NCBI GenBank assembly: GCA_030446805.1
Contig: JAUJMO010000001.1
Location: 763,241-827,240 of the forward strand
Direction of reading: 5' to 3'
Length of the DNA: 64,000 nt
From: Caulobacteraceae bacterium
GTDB taxonomy: Bacteria; Pseudomonadota; Alphaproteobacteria; Caulobacterales; Caulobacteraceae
A program made the translations under genes and the position numbers. Under the pieces are notes generated by a model, which worked only from the letters and a program-made list of their open reading frames with translations, ran no database searches and was not told the DNA's origin. Within the stretch, counting starts at the first letter, position 1. Each line of letters begins with the position of its first letter. This document shows, in pieces, positions 43,929 to 55,600 of the stretch.

Positions 43929-44633
43929 TCAGGTGACGGACAAGGCTCGATCCACGGCCGCTTCTGCGTGGATGACCGTGGTGTCGAACAGCGGAACCGG
44001 ACTGTCCTCCGCCCGGACCAGAAGCATGATCTCGGTGCAGCCGAGAATGACCGCCTCCGCCCCACGCTCGACCAACCGCTCGATGACCTCCCGGTAGGCG
44101 TGGCGAGAGGCCGCGTTCACTCGCCCCTTCACCAGTTCGTCGTAGATCACCCGGTGAACTCGCCCTCGGTCCTCCTCGTCGGGCACGAGTACTTCGAGCC
44201 CGTGCCGGTCCTCCAAACGGCCCTTGTAGAAGGCCTGCTCCATGGTGAAGGCGGTGCCCAGCAGCCCGACCCGCCGGAAGCCGGCTGTGCGGATCCGTTC
44301 GGCCGTGGGGTCCACGATGTGCAGAAGCGGTCGGTCGATGGCAGCCTGCACCTCGTCCGCCATGAGGTGCATCGTATTGGTGCAGATCAGCACGAAGTCC
44401 GCCCCGCCCCGCTCCAAACGCTGGGCGGCTTCGATCATCAGCGCCGTGGCTTGCGACCATCCGTCCGGGTGCTGCAGCGCTTCGACCTCGGCGAAGTCGA
44501 AGGACCACATGAGGCAACGGGCGGAATGAAGCCCGCCCAGGCGGCTGCGCACCTGCTCGTTGATGATGCGATAGTACTGGGCGGAGCTTTCCCAGCTCAT
44601 GCCGCCGATAAGTCCGATCACCTGCTGCGACAC
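43929..44633 (-). CDS. Aspartate/glutamate racemase family protein
   Basis: A 234-residue enzyme of the Asp/Glu racemase family (YgeA-like). Both catalytic cysteines are in place: C84 in ICTNTMHLM and C199 in ILGCTEIMLL. The N-terminal GLIGGMSWESSAQYYRIINE is canonical. It interconverts L- and D-forms of acidic or related amino acids in the cytoplasm without a cofactor. It is transcribed toward the small disordered gene with convergent ends. True substrate unknown; a hydantoin racemase relative is less likely. Confidence 0.9.
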   Translation of the reverse strand: MSQQVIGLIGGMSWESSAQYYRIINEQVRSRLGGLHSARCLMWSFDFAEVEALQHPDGWSQATALMIEAAQRLERGGADFVLICTNTMHLMADEVQAAIDRPLLHIVDPTAERIRTAGFRRVGLLGTAFTMEQAFYKGRLEDRHGLEVLVPDEEDRGRVHRVIYDELVKGRVNAASRHAYREVIERLVERGAEAVILGCTEIMLLVRAEDSPVPLFDTTVIHAEAAVDRALSVT

Positions 44634-44749
44634 CTCGGCCTCCGATCTTCCCGGAGAATGAGAGCAGCGGAGGGAGGTCGCCGCAAGGATCAGCGCCCGC
44701 CTCCATGCGATCCCGGAACGGCCGCCGCCGGCGCAGGTCCGCAGGCATG

Positions 44750-44780
44750 AAAAAGCCCCGCCGGAGCGATCCGGCGGGGC
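44750..44780 (-). terminator. Intrinsic terminator after tuf (end of the str operon)
   Basis: On the minus strand GCCCCGCCGGA-TCGC-TCCGGCGGGGC: an 11-bp perfect stem with a four-base loop and five T residues. It lies 26 bp after the tuf stop and ends the str operon before the five-gene block. Confidence 0.95.
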
Positions 44781-44805
44781 GGGTCTTCAGCAGGCTTGCG
44801 CCGGC

Positions 44806-45996
<1,191 letters not shown>

Positions 45997-46045
45997 CTCT
46001 TCAGACTCCGCCCCAGACGGGGTGGGCTCCTTTCTGGGGTTTGGG

Positions 46046-48124
<2,079 letters not shown>

Positions 48125-48240
48125 GCGATGCTCTGCCGAAACGGCGTTCGAATTTTGCGGGAAATCTCGGGGGCGCTTAGCACAGAGCCGGGCGGTTTAG
48201 GCAACCCGGCGCGCGTGTGTGGCGAGGCGTTATATAGGGC

Positions 48241-48714
48241 TTACCAGCGGTAGTGCGAGAAGGCGCGGTTGGCTTCGGCCATTTTGTGCGTGTCCTCCCG
48301 CTTCTTCACCGCGGTGCCGCGGTTGTTGCTGGCGTCCAGCAGCTCGCCCGCGAGCTTCTCCGTCATGGTGTTCTCGCCGCGGTTGCGCGCGGCGTTTATC
48401 AACCAACGAATGGCCAGGGCGCGGCGACGCTCCGGGCGCACCTCGACCGGCACCTGATAGGTGGCGCCGCCGACGCGGCGGGAGCGCACCTCGATCGCGG
48501 GGGCGACATTGTCGAGCGCGGTGTGGAACACCTGCAGCGGCTCCATGTCGCGACGCCGCGTCTCGATCAGGTCGAAGGCGCCGTAGACGATGTTCTCGGC
48601 GACAGCCTTCTTACCTTCGTACATGACGTAGTTCATGAACTTGGTGACGACGACGTCCCCGTACTTGGGATCGGTCAGGACTTCGCGCTTCTCTGCGCGG
48701 CGACGGCGGGACAT
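48241..48714 (-). CDS. rpsG: 30S ribosomal protein S7
   Basis: A 157-residue S7, the main assembly protein of the small-subunit head: [83 protein letters not shown]. In E. coli S7 represses the str operon by binding the rpsL-rpsG gap; here that 58-bp gap contains a small palindrome (48734-48753). Confidence 0.98.
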   Translation of the reverse strand: MSRRRRAEKREVLTDPKYGDVVVTKFMNYVMYEGKKAVAENIVYGAFDLIETRRRDMEPLQVFHTALDNVAPAIEVRSRRVGGATYQVPVEVRPERRRALAIRWLINAARNRGENTMTEKLAGELLDASNNRGTAVKKREDTHKMAEANRAFSHYRW

Positions 48715-48733
48715 GGCTAGGTCTTCCTTCTGG

Positions 48734-48753
48734 ATCCCGGCTTCCGCCGGGAT
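48734..48753. repeat. GC palindrome in the rpsL-rpsG gap
   Basis: ATCCCGGC-TTCC-GCCGGGAT: a perfect 8-bp stem with a 4-base loop. It is of the same type as the palindromes in the rpsH-rplF gap. It lies where the S7 translational operator is found in E. coli, although the sequence looks like a dispersed repeat. Confidence 0.65.
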
Positions 48754-48772
48754 GAATCTTCGCTTCGCGTGA

Positions 48773-49144
48773 TCACTTCGGACGCTTGGCGCCGTAGTGC
48801 GAGCGGCGTTGCTTGCGGTTCTTGACGCCCTGGGTGTCCAGCACGCCGCGGAGGATGTGGTAGCGCACGCCGGGGAGGTCCTTCACACGGCCGCCACGGA
48901 TCAGGACCACCGAGTGCTCCTGCAGATTGTGGCCCTCGCCGGGAATGTAGCACACCGCCTCGATCCCCGAGGTCAGTCGCACCTTGGCGACCTTGCGCAG
49001 GGCGGAGTTCGGCTTCTTCGGCGTGGTCGTATAGACGCGGGTGCAGACGCCCCGGCGCTGAGGCGAGCCTTTCAGGGCCGGCACCTTGTTACGCGTGCGG
49101 TTCGGGGTGCGGGGCTTGCGGATCAGCTGGTTGACGGTGGGCAT
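48773..49144 (-). CDS. rpsL: 30S ribosomal protein S12
   Basis: A 123-residue S12 of the decoding centre: [57 protein letters not shown] and [40 protein letters not shown]. The lysines in TTPKKPNSA and VKDLPG, where streptomycin-resistance changes arise, are wild type. First gene of the str operon. ATG 49144 is the family start. Confidence 0.98.
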   Translation of the reverse strand: MPTVNQLIRKPRTPNRTRNKVPALKGSPQRRGVCTRVYTTTPKKPNSALRKVAKVRLTSGIEAVCYIPGEGHNLQEHSVVLIRGGRVKDLPGVRYHILRGVLDTQGVKNRKQRRSHYGAKRPK

Positions 49145-49305
49145 TACGGCTCCGAGGTGGGCGTGTGCCGTTTGGCCGAGGCGCCCAGGGTAAAACTGTT
49201 TCGGCAAACGAAACGGCCCGGAACGCGCGCTTTGGGCGTTCCGGCGGGGACACAGCCCCATCTCGCTTGCTCCAGCCGGGGCGGACCCCGACCGGAGGAG
49301 GCGGC

Positions 49306-49334
49306 TAGATACCCGGCGCCTCTGTCGGGGTCAA
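49306..49334 (-). promoter_or_regulatory. Sigma70-type promoter of the str operon (rpsL)
   Basis: On the minus strand -35 TTGACC (49334-49329), a 17-bp spacer ending CGGG, and -10 TATCTA (49311-49306). It is nearly the same as the S10 promoter (CGGGTATCTA in both). The leader to the rpsL ATG is about 155 nt and the discriminator is GC-rich (GCCGCC). Confidence 0.8.
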
Positions 49335-49359
49335 GACGAGCCTGCCTGCCGGGCTCGGC

Positions 49360-49695
49360 TCAATCGAAGATGTCGAACAGGTCGAAGCCGCGCCGCTTCT
49401 TGCGGCGCCGGTAATCGTCCTCGTCGGAATAGCTGTGGCGCTTCTGCTCGGTGTCATAAGGGTGACGCCGACGCCAATCGTCCGGGTCGCGGCGGAACTC
49501 GTCCACGTCGCGCTCGAAGCGGCGCATTTCGTCCTGCACCTCCGACTGACGATCGCGGACGCCGGTCTGGACCTTCTCCAGTTCGCCGCGGTCCAGCCAC
49601 ACGCCGCCGCAGCTGGGGCAAATGTCGAGCTGCACGCCCGAACGGCTCACCTCCTGCATCGCCCCGTGTCCGTGCGGGCACATCGTCAACGGCAT
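49360..49695 (-). CDS. TFIIB-type zinc-ribbon protein
   Basis: A 111-residue protein of the zf-TFIIB family. The zinc ribbon is MCPHGHGAM (C6, with His in place of the usual second Cys) followed by GVQLDICPSCGGVWLDRGELEKV (C26, C29). The rest is a charged helical region rich in Arg and Asp (FERDVDEFRRDPDDWRRR; YRRRKKRRGFDLFDIFD). Function is unknown; some relatives are linked to protein turnover or redox sensing. It precedes the str promoter and is divergent from the TonB-like gene. Confidence 0.82.
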   Translation of the reverse strand: MPLTMCPHGHGAMQEVSRSGVQLDICPSCGGVWLDRGELEKVQTGVRDRQSEVQDEMRRFERDVDEFRRDPDDWRRRHPYDTEQKRHSYSDEDDYRRRKKRRGFDLFDIFD

Positions 49696-49816
49696 TCGGC
49701 TCTCCTTGCGTGCTCGTCGCCATTTAGGCGTCGGGCCCGGCTCCGCAAAGACCGCCGCCCGGCCCCAGCTTGGCCGTAATGGCGCCCGCTCCTCCGGACG
49801 GACGGGGGAGACGCGA

Positions 49817-50602
49817 GTGAGACGCAGACAATGGGGCTGGCGCAGGGTCGCCGGGGCCGCGATCCTGTCGCTCGCCTTTCACGGCGCCCTGCTGGGCGGG
49901 CTCATGCTCCGGCGCGCCGAGACGGGTCCGCCCGCGCCGCCGCCGATCGAGGTCGCCCTGATCCGGCCGGAGCGGCCCGAAATCCCGCCGAGGCCGTCGG
50001 TGGACGCCGCCGAACCCGGTCCAGCGCCGACAGATCGCCTCGAGGAGGAACGCCGCGACAGTCCGGGCTCCGCCCTCTCCGCTCCAATCCTGGGTTCCCC
50101 GGCGCGCCCCCCAGCAGCGCCGGGCCCGTCTTCATCCCCGGCTCCGCCCGCCTTGCCCGTCGGGCCAGCCAGCACGCCGGGCCCGCAGGCCCCGTCCAAC
50201 CTGTCCGCCGTGGCCGCCGCGCTCCGCGCCGCCGATTGCAACGGGCCAGGACCACGCACCGCCCGCGAGCGGGAGCTCTGCGCCGGTCGTGCGCGCGCGG
50301 CGGCGCGAACCGTCCCGGCGCTCGGACCCGACCCCAACGCGCGGCTGCAGGCCGAGGCCGCGGCTCGATCGGCGGCGGCGGCCGCACGGGGAGAGGCCAG
50401 GCTGCGGCCTCTGCCCCTGGGCGTCTGCACGGGCTGCAACACCATTGGCGGGCCCCGTCGGGGCGAAGGGCCAGCCACCAACCTTGGCGACAGCAGCGGG
50501 ATCAGGATCCCCTTCGGCCACCCCCCGCCCGCCCTGCCCGTCATACCGCCATCGACGCTGCGCGGCGACGACGACGCGCTCAGGCCGAAGCCGAGGCCTT
50601 GA
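49817..50602 (+). CDS. TonB-like inner-membrane protein with Pro/Ala-rich periplasmic region
   Basis: A 261-residue protein starting at GTG 49817 after GGGAG. A basic start ([10 protein letters not shown]) leads into one membrane helix (about 12-30), then [17 protein letters not shown] and a long Pro/Ala/Ser-rich linker. The C-terminal ~100 residues include a predicted helix ([15 protein letters not shown]) and a [11 protein letters not shown] motif. The plan resembles TonB-family proteins, but the TonB C-terminal fold is not evident. Its 3' end overlaps the mpl 3' end by 23 bp on the opposite strand. Confidence 0.6.
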   Translation: MRRRQWGWRRVAGAAILSLAFHGALLGGLMLRRAETGPPAPPPIEVALIRPERPEIPPRPSVDAAEPGPAPTDRLEEERRDSPGSALSAPILGSPARPPAAPGPSSSPAPPALPVGPASTPGPQAPSNLSAVAAALRAADCNGPGPRTARERELCAGRARAAARTVPALGPDPNARLQAEAAARSAAAAARGEARLRPLPLGVCTGCNTIGGPRRGEGPATNLGDSSGIRIPFGHPPPALPVIPPSTLRGDDDALRPKPRP

Positions 50603-51983
50603 GCCGGTCCAGCAGTTCGGCCGCGAACTGGGTCAGGGTGTCATCGCGGGCGCCCATAACCACGATGCGGTCGCCTGGGTGGGCCAGCTTCAGCAGGCGT
50701 TCGCCGCAGGCCGAACGGTCGGGCAGAGCTTCGGCATGGCGACCGCGCGCGGCGACGCCCTCGACGATCTCCCGACTACCGACGGAACGGTCCACGGTGC
50801 CGCCGAAATAAACCGGCTCGGGCATCAGCAGGACGTCCTCCGCTCCCATCTGTTCAGCGAGGGTTTCGATGAACTCCGAACGGAAAAGGCGGAGCGGGCC
50901 ATAGCCTTGCGGCTGGAACATCAGCAGGAGGCGGCCGGGAAAGGCGTGCAGGGTGGATAAGGTGGCGGTGATCTTGTCGGGGTTGTGGGCGAAGTCGTCG
51001 ATGACGGTGACCCCGCCCGCCGCGCCCACCACCTCCAACCGGCGGCGAATGCCGGAGAAGGTCTCCAGACCCCTGGCGGCGTCCCCGAGCGGGACACCGA
51101 CCGCGGTTGCGGCGGCGAGAGCGGCAAGGGCGTTGGCCACATTGTGGCGGCCGGGAACCTGAAGCTTCACGGGCAAGCCGTTCACCGTAAAGGCGATCCC
51201 GTCGGACGCGGGCCGCACCGTCTGCGCGAGAAGCTGAGCCTTCGGGTCCGATAGGCTGTAGGTCAGCGCGCCCGGATGATCGCGCGCCAGTGACGCGGTT
51301 TCCGGGTTGTCCAGGTTCAACACAGCCGTGCGGGCGCCCCGAACGAAGTCGGCGAAGAGGCCGCGAAGCTCCTCCATGGTTTTGTGGTCCAGAGCCACAT
51401 TGTTCACCACCGCGATCGTGGGGCGGTAGAGCGCGATGGACCCGTCCGACTCGTCCACCTCGGAGACAAAGGTCTCCCCCCCGCCAGGGAGGGCGGAGGC
51501 GCCGAACAGCTTCATCTCCGCGCCGTTCATCACGGTGGGGCGCCCGCCGATTGCATGCAGGACGGCGGCGATCATGCCTGTGACGCTGGACTTGCCGCTG
51601 GTTCCCGCCACACCGATCCGCTCAGGGGCGGCGTTGAACAGATCGGCCAGGAGTTCGGCTCGGCTGACGCGGGAGGCGCCCACGCGGAGCGCTGCGGCCA
51701 CGTCGGGAATGTCGGCCTCCACCGCGGCCGAGGCGACCAGGGTCTGGGACGCGTCGCGCAGGCCTGAGCCGTCCTGTGGATGCAGGACGATCCCATGCGC
51801 ACGGAGCGCGTCGAACTTGTCGGGGGTGCGGCCCTGGTCGAGCGCGCGGTCCGAGCCCTCCACCCGCGCGCCCCGCGCTTGAAGAATCAGGGCGAGCGGG
51901 AGCATGCCGCTGCCGCCGACGCCGCAGAAGAAGTAGGAGCCTGCGAGCGCAGGCGAGGATCGGCTTGAAGCTTCCCGAGTCAT
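50580..51983 (-). CDS. mpl: Mpl-like UDP-MurNAc:peptide ligase (Mur ligase family)
   Basis: A 467-residue Mur ligase. The N-terminal domain [41 protein letters not shown] recalls MurC; the ATP loop is [12 protein letters not shown] (127-133 core); then [17 protein letters not shown] and [12 protein letters not shown]. Mpl joins recycled murein tripeptide to UDP-N-acetylmuramate, while MurC adds L-alanine. The neighbouring ldcA, which makes the tripeptide, favours Mpl. The main murC is expected in the division cluster elsewhere. ATG 51983 gives the correct start. Confidence 0.75.
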   Translation of the reverse strand: MTREASSRSSPALAGSYFFCGVGGSGMLPLALILQARGARVEGSDRALDQGRTPDKFDALRAHGIVLHPQDGSGLRDASQTLVASAAVEADIPDVAAALRVGASRVSRAELLADLFNAAPERIGVAGTSGKSSVTGMIAAVLHAIGGRPTVMNGAEMKLFGASALPGGGETFVSEVDESDGSIALYRPTIAVVNNVALDHKTMEELRGLFADFVRGARTAVLNLDNPETASLARDHPGALTYSLSDPKAQLLAQTVRPASDGIAFTVNGLPVKLQVPGRHNVANALAALAAATAVGVPLGDAARGLETFSGIRRRLEVVGAAGGVTVIDDFAHNPDKITATLSTLHAFPGRLLLMFQPQGYGPLRLFRSEFIETLAEQMGAEDVLLMPEPVYFGGTVDRSVGSREIVEGVAARGRHAEALPDRSACGERLLKLAHPGDRIVVMGARDDTLTQFAAELLDRLKASASA

Positions 51984-52022
51984 GCGCCGAATCGTAGGGA
52001 AGGGTGAGCCCCGGGGGAAGTC

Positions 52023-52841
52023 ATGAGGATCGCCGTCACAGCCCCCAGCCGTCCCATCTCGCCGGAAACGGCCGAGCGGGCGCGGACGGTGGCCTCCGAG
52101 CGTTGGGGCGCAGCGGTGGACCTGGTCTTTCACGCCCAATGCTTCCTCCAGGACGGCCACTTCGCCGGGCCGGACGCCGTGCGCGCGGCCGCCTTCGCCG
52201 AAGCGGCAAACGATCCCCGGGTGGACGCCGTGTGGTTCGCGCGCGGCGGCTACGGCTCGGGCCGAATGGTGGAGGCGGCGCTAGGCCGGCTGGAGCCGGC
52301 GGCCCGGAGCAAACGCTATCTAGGCTACAGCGATGGCGGCGTGCTGCTGGCCGCGCTCCGCCGCGCGGGCTTCGAAGGGGCGGCGCACGGCCCCATGGTG
52401 GACGACATCCGGCGCGAGGGCGGGGAGCAGGCCGCACTGCGGGCGCTGAGCTGGCTTGTGGAAGGCGATCCTTCCGCGCTCGAGCCCAGCCTCCGGGACG
52501 ATCCGCGCCCCGCCCTGGCCTTCAATATCGCGATCGTCAGCGGATTGCTGGGGACGCCGTGGGAGCCCGATTTCGAGGGGCGGGTCCTGATGCTGGAGGA
52601 GGTGGCGGAGCCCACCTACCGCGCCGACCGGATGCTCTGGCAGCTCACGAGCAACCCGCGGGTGCGGCGCGCCGCGGGCATCCGGCTGGGGCGGTTCAAC
52701 CAGGTCGTCCCCAACGATCCCGAGTTCGGGCGCGACGAAGACGCCATCGCGCGGGAATGGTGCGAGCGATCCGGCATCCCGGTGCTGGGGCAAGCCGATA
52801 TCGGCCATGACGCGGCCAACAAGGTCGTGCCCTTCGGCTGA
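52023..52841 (+). CDS. ldcA: LD-carboxypeptidase (peptidase S66 family)
   Basis: A 272-residue LD-carboxypeptidase that removes the terminal D-alanine of murein tetrapeptides, giving tripeptides for recycling. The catalytic serine is S103 in [15 protein letters not shown]192/E193 in [11 protein letters not shown] and H262 in DIGHDAANK complete the site. No signal peptide is present, so it acts in the cytoplasm. It is divergent from mpl with only 39 bp between the starts, so the two recycling genes share a control region. Confidence 0.9.
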   Translation: MRIAVTAPSRPISPETAERARTVASERWGAAVDLVFHAQCFLQDGHFAGPDAVRAAAFAEAANDPRVDAVWFARGGYGSGRMVEAALGRLEPAARSKRYLGYSDGGVLLAALRRAGFEGAAHGPMVDDIRREGGEQAALRALSWLVEGDPSALEPSLRDDPRPALAFNIAIVSGLLGTPWEPDFEGRVLMLEEVAEPTYRADRMLWQLTSNPRVRRAAGIRLGRFNQVVPNDPEFGRDEDAIAREWCERSGIPVLGQADIGHDAANKVVPFG

Positions 52842-52921
52842 AGCCGGTTCGGCCAAGCTGAGCGCCCTCGCTCCGGGTACGCGCAACTTCGCGCAAAGGT
52901 TAATTTCGCTCACCCCCGGCG

Positions 52922-52946
52922 GGAACTTTCGGCTCCACCGCGGCTT
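52922..52946 (+). promoter_or_regulatory. Candidate general-stress promoter for lovK
   Basis: GGAAC at 52922-52926, 18 bp, then TT at 52945-52946. The pattern fits GGAAC-N18/19-TT. The ATG of lovK is 40 bp downstream. In Caulobacter crescentus lovK-lovR is under SigT control, which agrees. Confidence 0.5.
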
Positions 52947-52985
52947 GTGTCGGCACGCCTACCTAAAGGCTCTGTTCACGTCGCA

Positions 52986-54095
52986 ATGTCCACTGCGTTC
53001 CCGCCTACCATCGACGCCCTGGAGCGTTTGACCCGGTCCAGCGCCGCCGACGACCTGGGCGGCGCCGCTCTGCGGGGGGCCCGGCTGCCGATGCTGGTCA
53101 CCGCGGGAGGCGAGCGCGATCACGCCATCGTCTTTGTGAATGACGCCTTCACCGGCCTGACGGGTTACCCGGCCGAAGAGGTGCTGGGCCGCAATCCCCG
53201 CTTTCTTCGGGGTCCAGAGACCGACCCGGCCACCACTCAGGCCGTGCGCGATGCGCTGAACGCCGGCCGGGAGCTCTCGGTGGAGCTCCTGAACTACCGC
53301 AAGGACGGCTCGTCCTTCTGGAACGGGATGTTCATGAGCCCGGTTCGAGGCCCGGATGGCCGGATCGCCTACTGGTTCGCTTCCCACCTGGACATCACGC
53401 CCCGCAAGTCTCGCGAGTCCGCCCTGGTGCGCGCCCATGGCGAGTTGCAAGCTGCCGTGCAGCAGCGCACCGACCATCTGCGCACCACCGCCGAACAAAA
53501 GACCGTGCTGCTGCATGAGGTCGAGCACCGGGTGAAGAACAATCTTCAGCTGATCACCTCGCTCATCCAGTTCCAGAGCCGGCGTACCGCCGACCCGACC
53601 GTCAAGGCGGCGCTTCGGTTGGTGCAGGACCGCATCAGCGCGGTCGCCGCCGCTCACCGCGGCCTGTTCCAGACGGACAACGCCGCGCGCTTCGACGTGG
53701 CGCGGTTTCTGCGCGATCTGGTCGACGACCTTGTCGGCCGCACGCCTAGCGCCGAGGTGGACGTGCGTTTCGAGCTGGAAAGGGTCGACGCGGAGGCGGC
53801 TCGCGCAGCCCCCCTCGCCCTGCTCATCAACGAGATCCTCGCCCACGCGCTGAATGATGGTTTCCCGCCAGGGCGGCCTGGACGCTTGCTGGTGTCGCTT
53901 CGCCGCGGGGACCACCGCTGCACCATCGAGCTCAGCGACGACGGCCAGGCCGGCGTCGACCAGCTCCGGTCGGAACTGGGCGGTGAGGCGGGCATCGTAG
54001 GCATCCTGAGCCGCCAGCTCGGCGCCGTCATCAACTGGCGCGACAACGCACCGGGCGTGTCGGCCCGCATCACCCTGCCCCTGGAGTCCGCATGA
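52986..54095 (+). CDS. lovK: LovK-like LOV histidine kinase lacking the photoreactive cysteine
   Basis: A 369-residue kinase with the length and layout of Caulobacter LovK. A LOV/PAS domain (about 30-140) includes VNDAFTGLTGYPAEEVLGRNPRFLRG and NYRKDGSSFWNGMFMSPV. The motif normally GRNCRFLQG has P71 instead of Cys, and the flavin-proximal Gln of strand 5 reads His (FASHLDIT, H134); the flavin-contacting Asn residues remain. A short coiled coil leads to HisKA_2 (LLHEVEHRVKNNLQLI, H181). The ATPase lobe is also unusual (NEILAHALNDGFP where NELVTNALKHAF is typical). The stop overlaps lovR (ATGA). ATG 52986 was chosen; a GTG at 52947 is possible. Confidence 0.8.
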   Translation: MSTAFPPTIDALERLTRSSAADDLGGAALRGARLPMLVTAGGERDHAIVFVNDAFTGLTGYPAEEVLGRNPRFLRGPETDPATTQAVRDALNAGRELSVELLNYRKDGSSFWNGMFMSPVRGPDGRIAYWFASHLDITPRKSRESALVRAHGELQAAVQQRTDHLRTTAEQKTVLLHEVEHRVKNNLQLITSLIQFQSRRTADPTVKAALRLVQDRISAVAAAHRGLFQTDNAARFDVARFLRDLVDDLVGRTPSAEVDVRFELERVDAEAARAAPLALLINEILAHALNDGFPPGRPGRLLVSLRRGDHRCTIELSDDGQAGVDQLRSELGGEAGIVGILSRQLGAVINWRDNAPGVSARITLPLESA

Positions 54096-54544
54096 CCGCG
54101 GTGGATCAAATGGACATCCTCATTGTGGAGGACGAAGTGCTCCTGGCCGTCGAGCTGGAGCACATGCTGGCCGAAGCCGGCCACCACGTCGTGGGCCACG
54201 CGATGGAGTCCGGCGAAGCCGTCACCCTGGCCGGCCGTCACCGCCCGGACCTGGCCCTGGTCGACGTCCACCTGCAGGACGGCCCCAGCGGCGTGGACGC
54301 GGCCCGAACGCTCACTGACGACTGCGGCGCCGTGGTCCTGTTCATGACCGCCAACAAGCAGCGCCTGCCGGCCGACTTCGCCGGCGCGTGCGGGGTGATC
54401 TCGAAGCCCTACTCCGAACACGGCATCCGCCGCGCGCTGGACTTCGTCTGCGCCTGTCTCCGCGACGACTGCGGCGGACGCACCCCGCCTCCAGGTCTCG
54501 ACATCTCACCGGCCTTCGCCGCGCGCTGGCGGGTGGCCCACTGA
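54092..54544 (+). CDS. lovR: LovR-like single-domain response regulator
   Basis: A 150-residue receiver without an output domain. Acidic pocket ILIVEDE, phospho-acceptor D58 in LALVDVHLQDGPSG, T86 in LFMTANK and K105 in VISKPYS. A ~25-residue tail follows. It starts within the lovK stop. In C. crescentus LovR is the phosphoryl sink of LovK and both dampen the general stress response; that role is inferred here from gene order and architecture. Confidence 0.82.
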   Translation: MTAVDQMDILIVEDEVLLAVELEHMLAEAGHHVVGHAMESGEAVTLAGRHRPDLALVDVHLQDGPSGVDAARTLTDDCGAVVLFMTANKQRLPADFAGACGVISKPYSEHGIRRALDFVCACLRDDCGGRTPPPGLDISPAFAARWRVAH

Positions 54545-54570
54545 GGAACGCCTCCCCGGTCCGGGCGCTT
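54545..54570 (+). promoter_or_regulatory. Candidate general-stress promoter
   Basis: GGAAC at 54545-54549, 19 bp, then TT at 54569-54570. It starts right after the lovR stop and lies 25 bp before the start of the tail-anchored protein gene. Confidence 0.4.
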
Positions 54571-54595
54571 GTGTTGCGACACGAGGAACACGACG

Positions 54596-54958
54596 ATGCC
54601 GGAGACGGACGCCCACAGCCTGCCTGACATGAAGGACGATGACGCCGGCAAGGGCCCCACGGCGCACCCGGGCGCGCGGGCCCAGCAGGACTGGGGCGCC
54701 ACGAGTGCGGGGCTCACCGGCGACCGGGTCGCCCATCGCGACGTGTGGAGCGCTCAAACCGGCACCGACGACGAGGCCGGCGGCGGCGTGGCCGGCCAGG
54801 GCCTTACGCCTGACCCGCTGCGTCCGGGCCGTCAGGCCCGCGATCCCAACTTCGCCAATGAGCGCACCCCGCGTGCGCCATGGCTGTGGGTCGCTGTGGC
54901 CTTGATCGCCGCCGTGCTCCTGGGCGCCTTTCTCCTTGGCGCGATCAGCCCGGACTGA
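54596..54958 (+). CDS. Small protein with a C-terminal membrane anchor
   Basis: A 120-residue protein, mostly hydrophilic and disordered (KDDDAGKGPTAHPGARAQQDWGATSAG), with one hydrophobic segment at the very end (PWLWVAVALIAAVLLGAFLLGAI). That topology suggests a tail-anchored protein facing the cytoplasm. ATG 54596 follows GAGGAA. No domain is recognised. It sits between two genes with GGAAC promoters and has its own candidate. Confidence 0.65.
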   Translation: MPETDAHSLPDMKDDDAGKGPTAHPGARAQQDWGATSAGLTGDRVAHRDVWSAQTGTDDEAGGGVAGQGLTPDPLRPGRQARDPNFANERTPRAPWLWVAVALIAAVLLGAFLLGAISPD

Positions 54959-54960
54959 GC

Positions 54961-54986
54961 GGAACCTTGACCGCCGGCCGCGGGTT
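54961..54986 (+). promoter_or_regulatory. Candidate general-stress promoter for the CBS gene
   Basis: GGAAC at 54961-54965, 19 bp, then TT at 54985-54986, located immediately after the stop of the previous gene and 31 bp before the ATG at 55018. The leader contains a clear AAGGAG ribosome site. Confidence 0.45.
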
Positions 54987-55017
54987 GTTTCGCAAAGGTC
55001 GACAAGGAGACACAGCC

Positions 55018-55455
55018 ATGAAGATCGCCGACGTGATGAGCCGCGACGTCCAGATCGCGAACCCGAACGACTCGATCCAGAGCGTCGCCCAGAAGATGGC
55101 GGAGCTGGACGTGGGCGCCCTGCCTGTCTGCGACGGTCGTCGCATCCAGGGCATGGTCACCGACCGCGATATTGCGGTGCGCGGCGTGGCCCAGGGTCTG
55201 GAGAACAGCGCCCCCATCAGCCGCATCATGACGGGCAACCTGGAATACGTCCTCGCCAGTGACGACCTGGACCGGGCCGCCGACAAGATGGCCGACCACC
55301 AGATCCGCCGGTTGCCCGTGGTCGACGAGAACAAGGACCTGGTCGGGATCATTTCTCTGGGGGACCTGGCCCAGGAGCATCGCGCCAAGATCGTGGGCCG
55401 CACCTTGGAGGAGATCAGCGAGCCGGGCGGCAGCGGGAACCAGACCACCGCCTGA
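55018..55455 (+). CDS. Two-CBS-domain protein
   Basis: A 145-residue protein consisting of a CBS pair: first unit about 1-60 (MKIADVMSRDVQIANPNDSIQSVAQKM, GALPVCDGRRIQGMVTDRDIAVRG), second about 70-130 (ISRIMTGNLEYVLASDDLDRAADKMADHQIRRLPVVDENKDLVGIISLGDLA). CBS pairs bind adenine nucleotides and usually regulate a partner. Standing alone, its partner is unknown. AAGGAG precedes the ATG. Related CBS proteins are often stress-induced in alphaproteobacteria. Confidence 0.9.
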   Translation: MKIADVMSRDVQIANPNDSIQSVAQKMAELDVGALPVCDGRRIQGMVTDRDIAVRGVAQGLENSAPISRIMTGNLEYVLASDDLDRAADKMADHQIRRLPVVDENKDLVGIISLGDLAQEHRAKIVGRTLEEISEPGGSGNQTTA

Positions 55456-55600
55456 CGCGCTCGCGCGTGCGATCCGAGGGTGGGAGGGTTCCGACGGAGC
55501 CCTCCTCTCCACGTCCCACGCCCGCCTTACACCCCCCGTCAATCAATCCCGTTCTATGGTCGCCGCAACACCGCCAGCAGGGCGGGCAGGCGGGGGCGTC

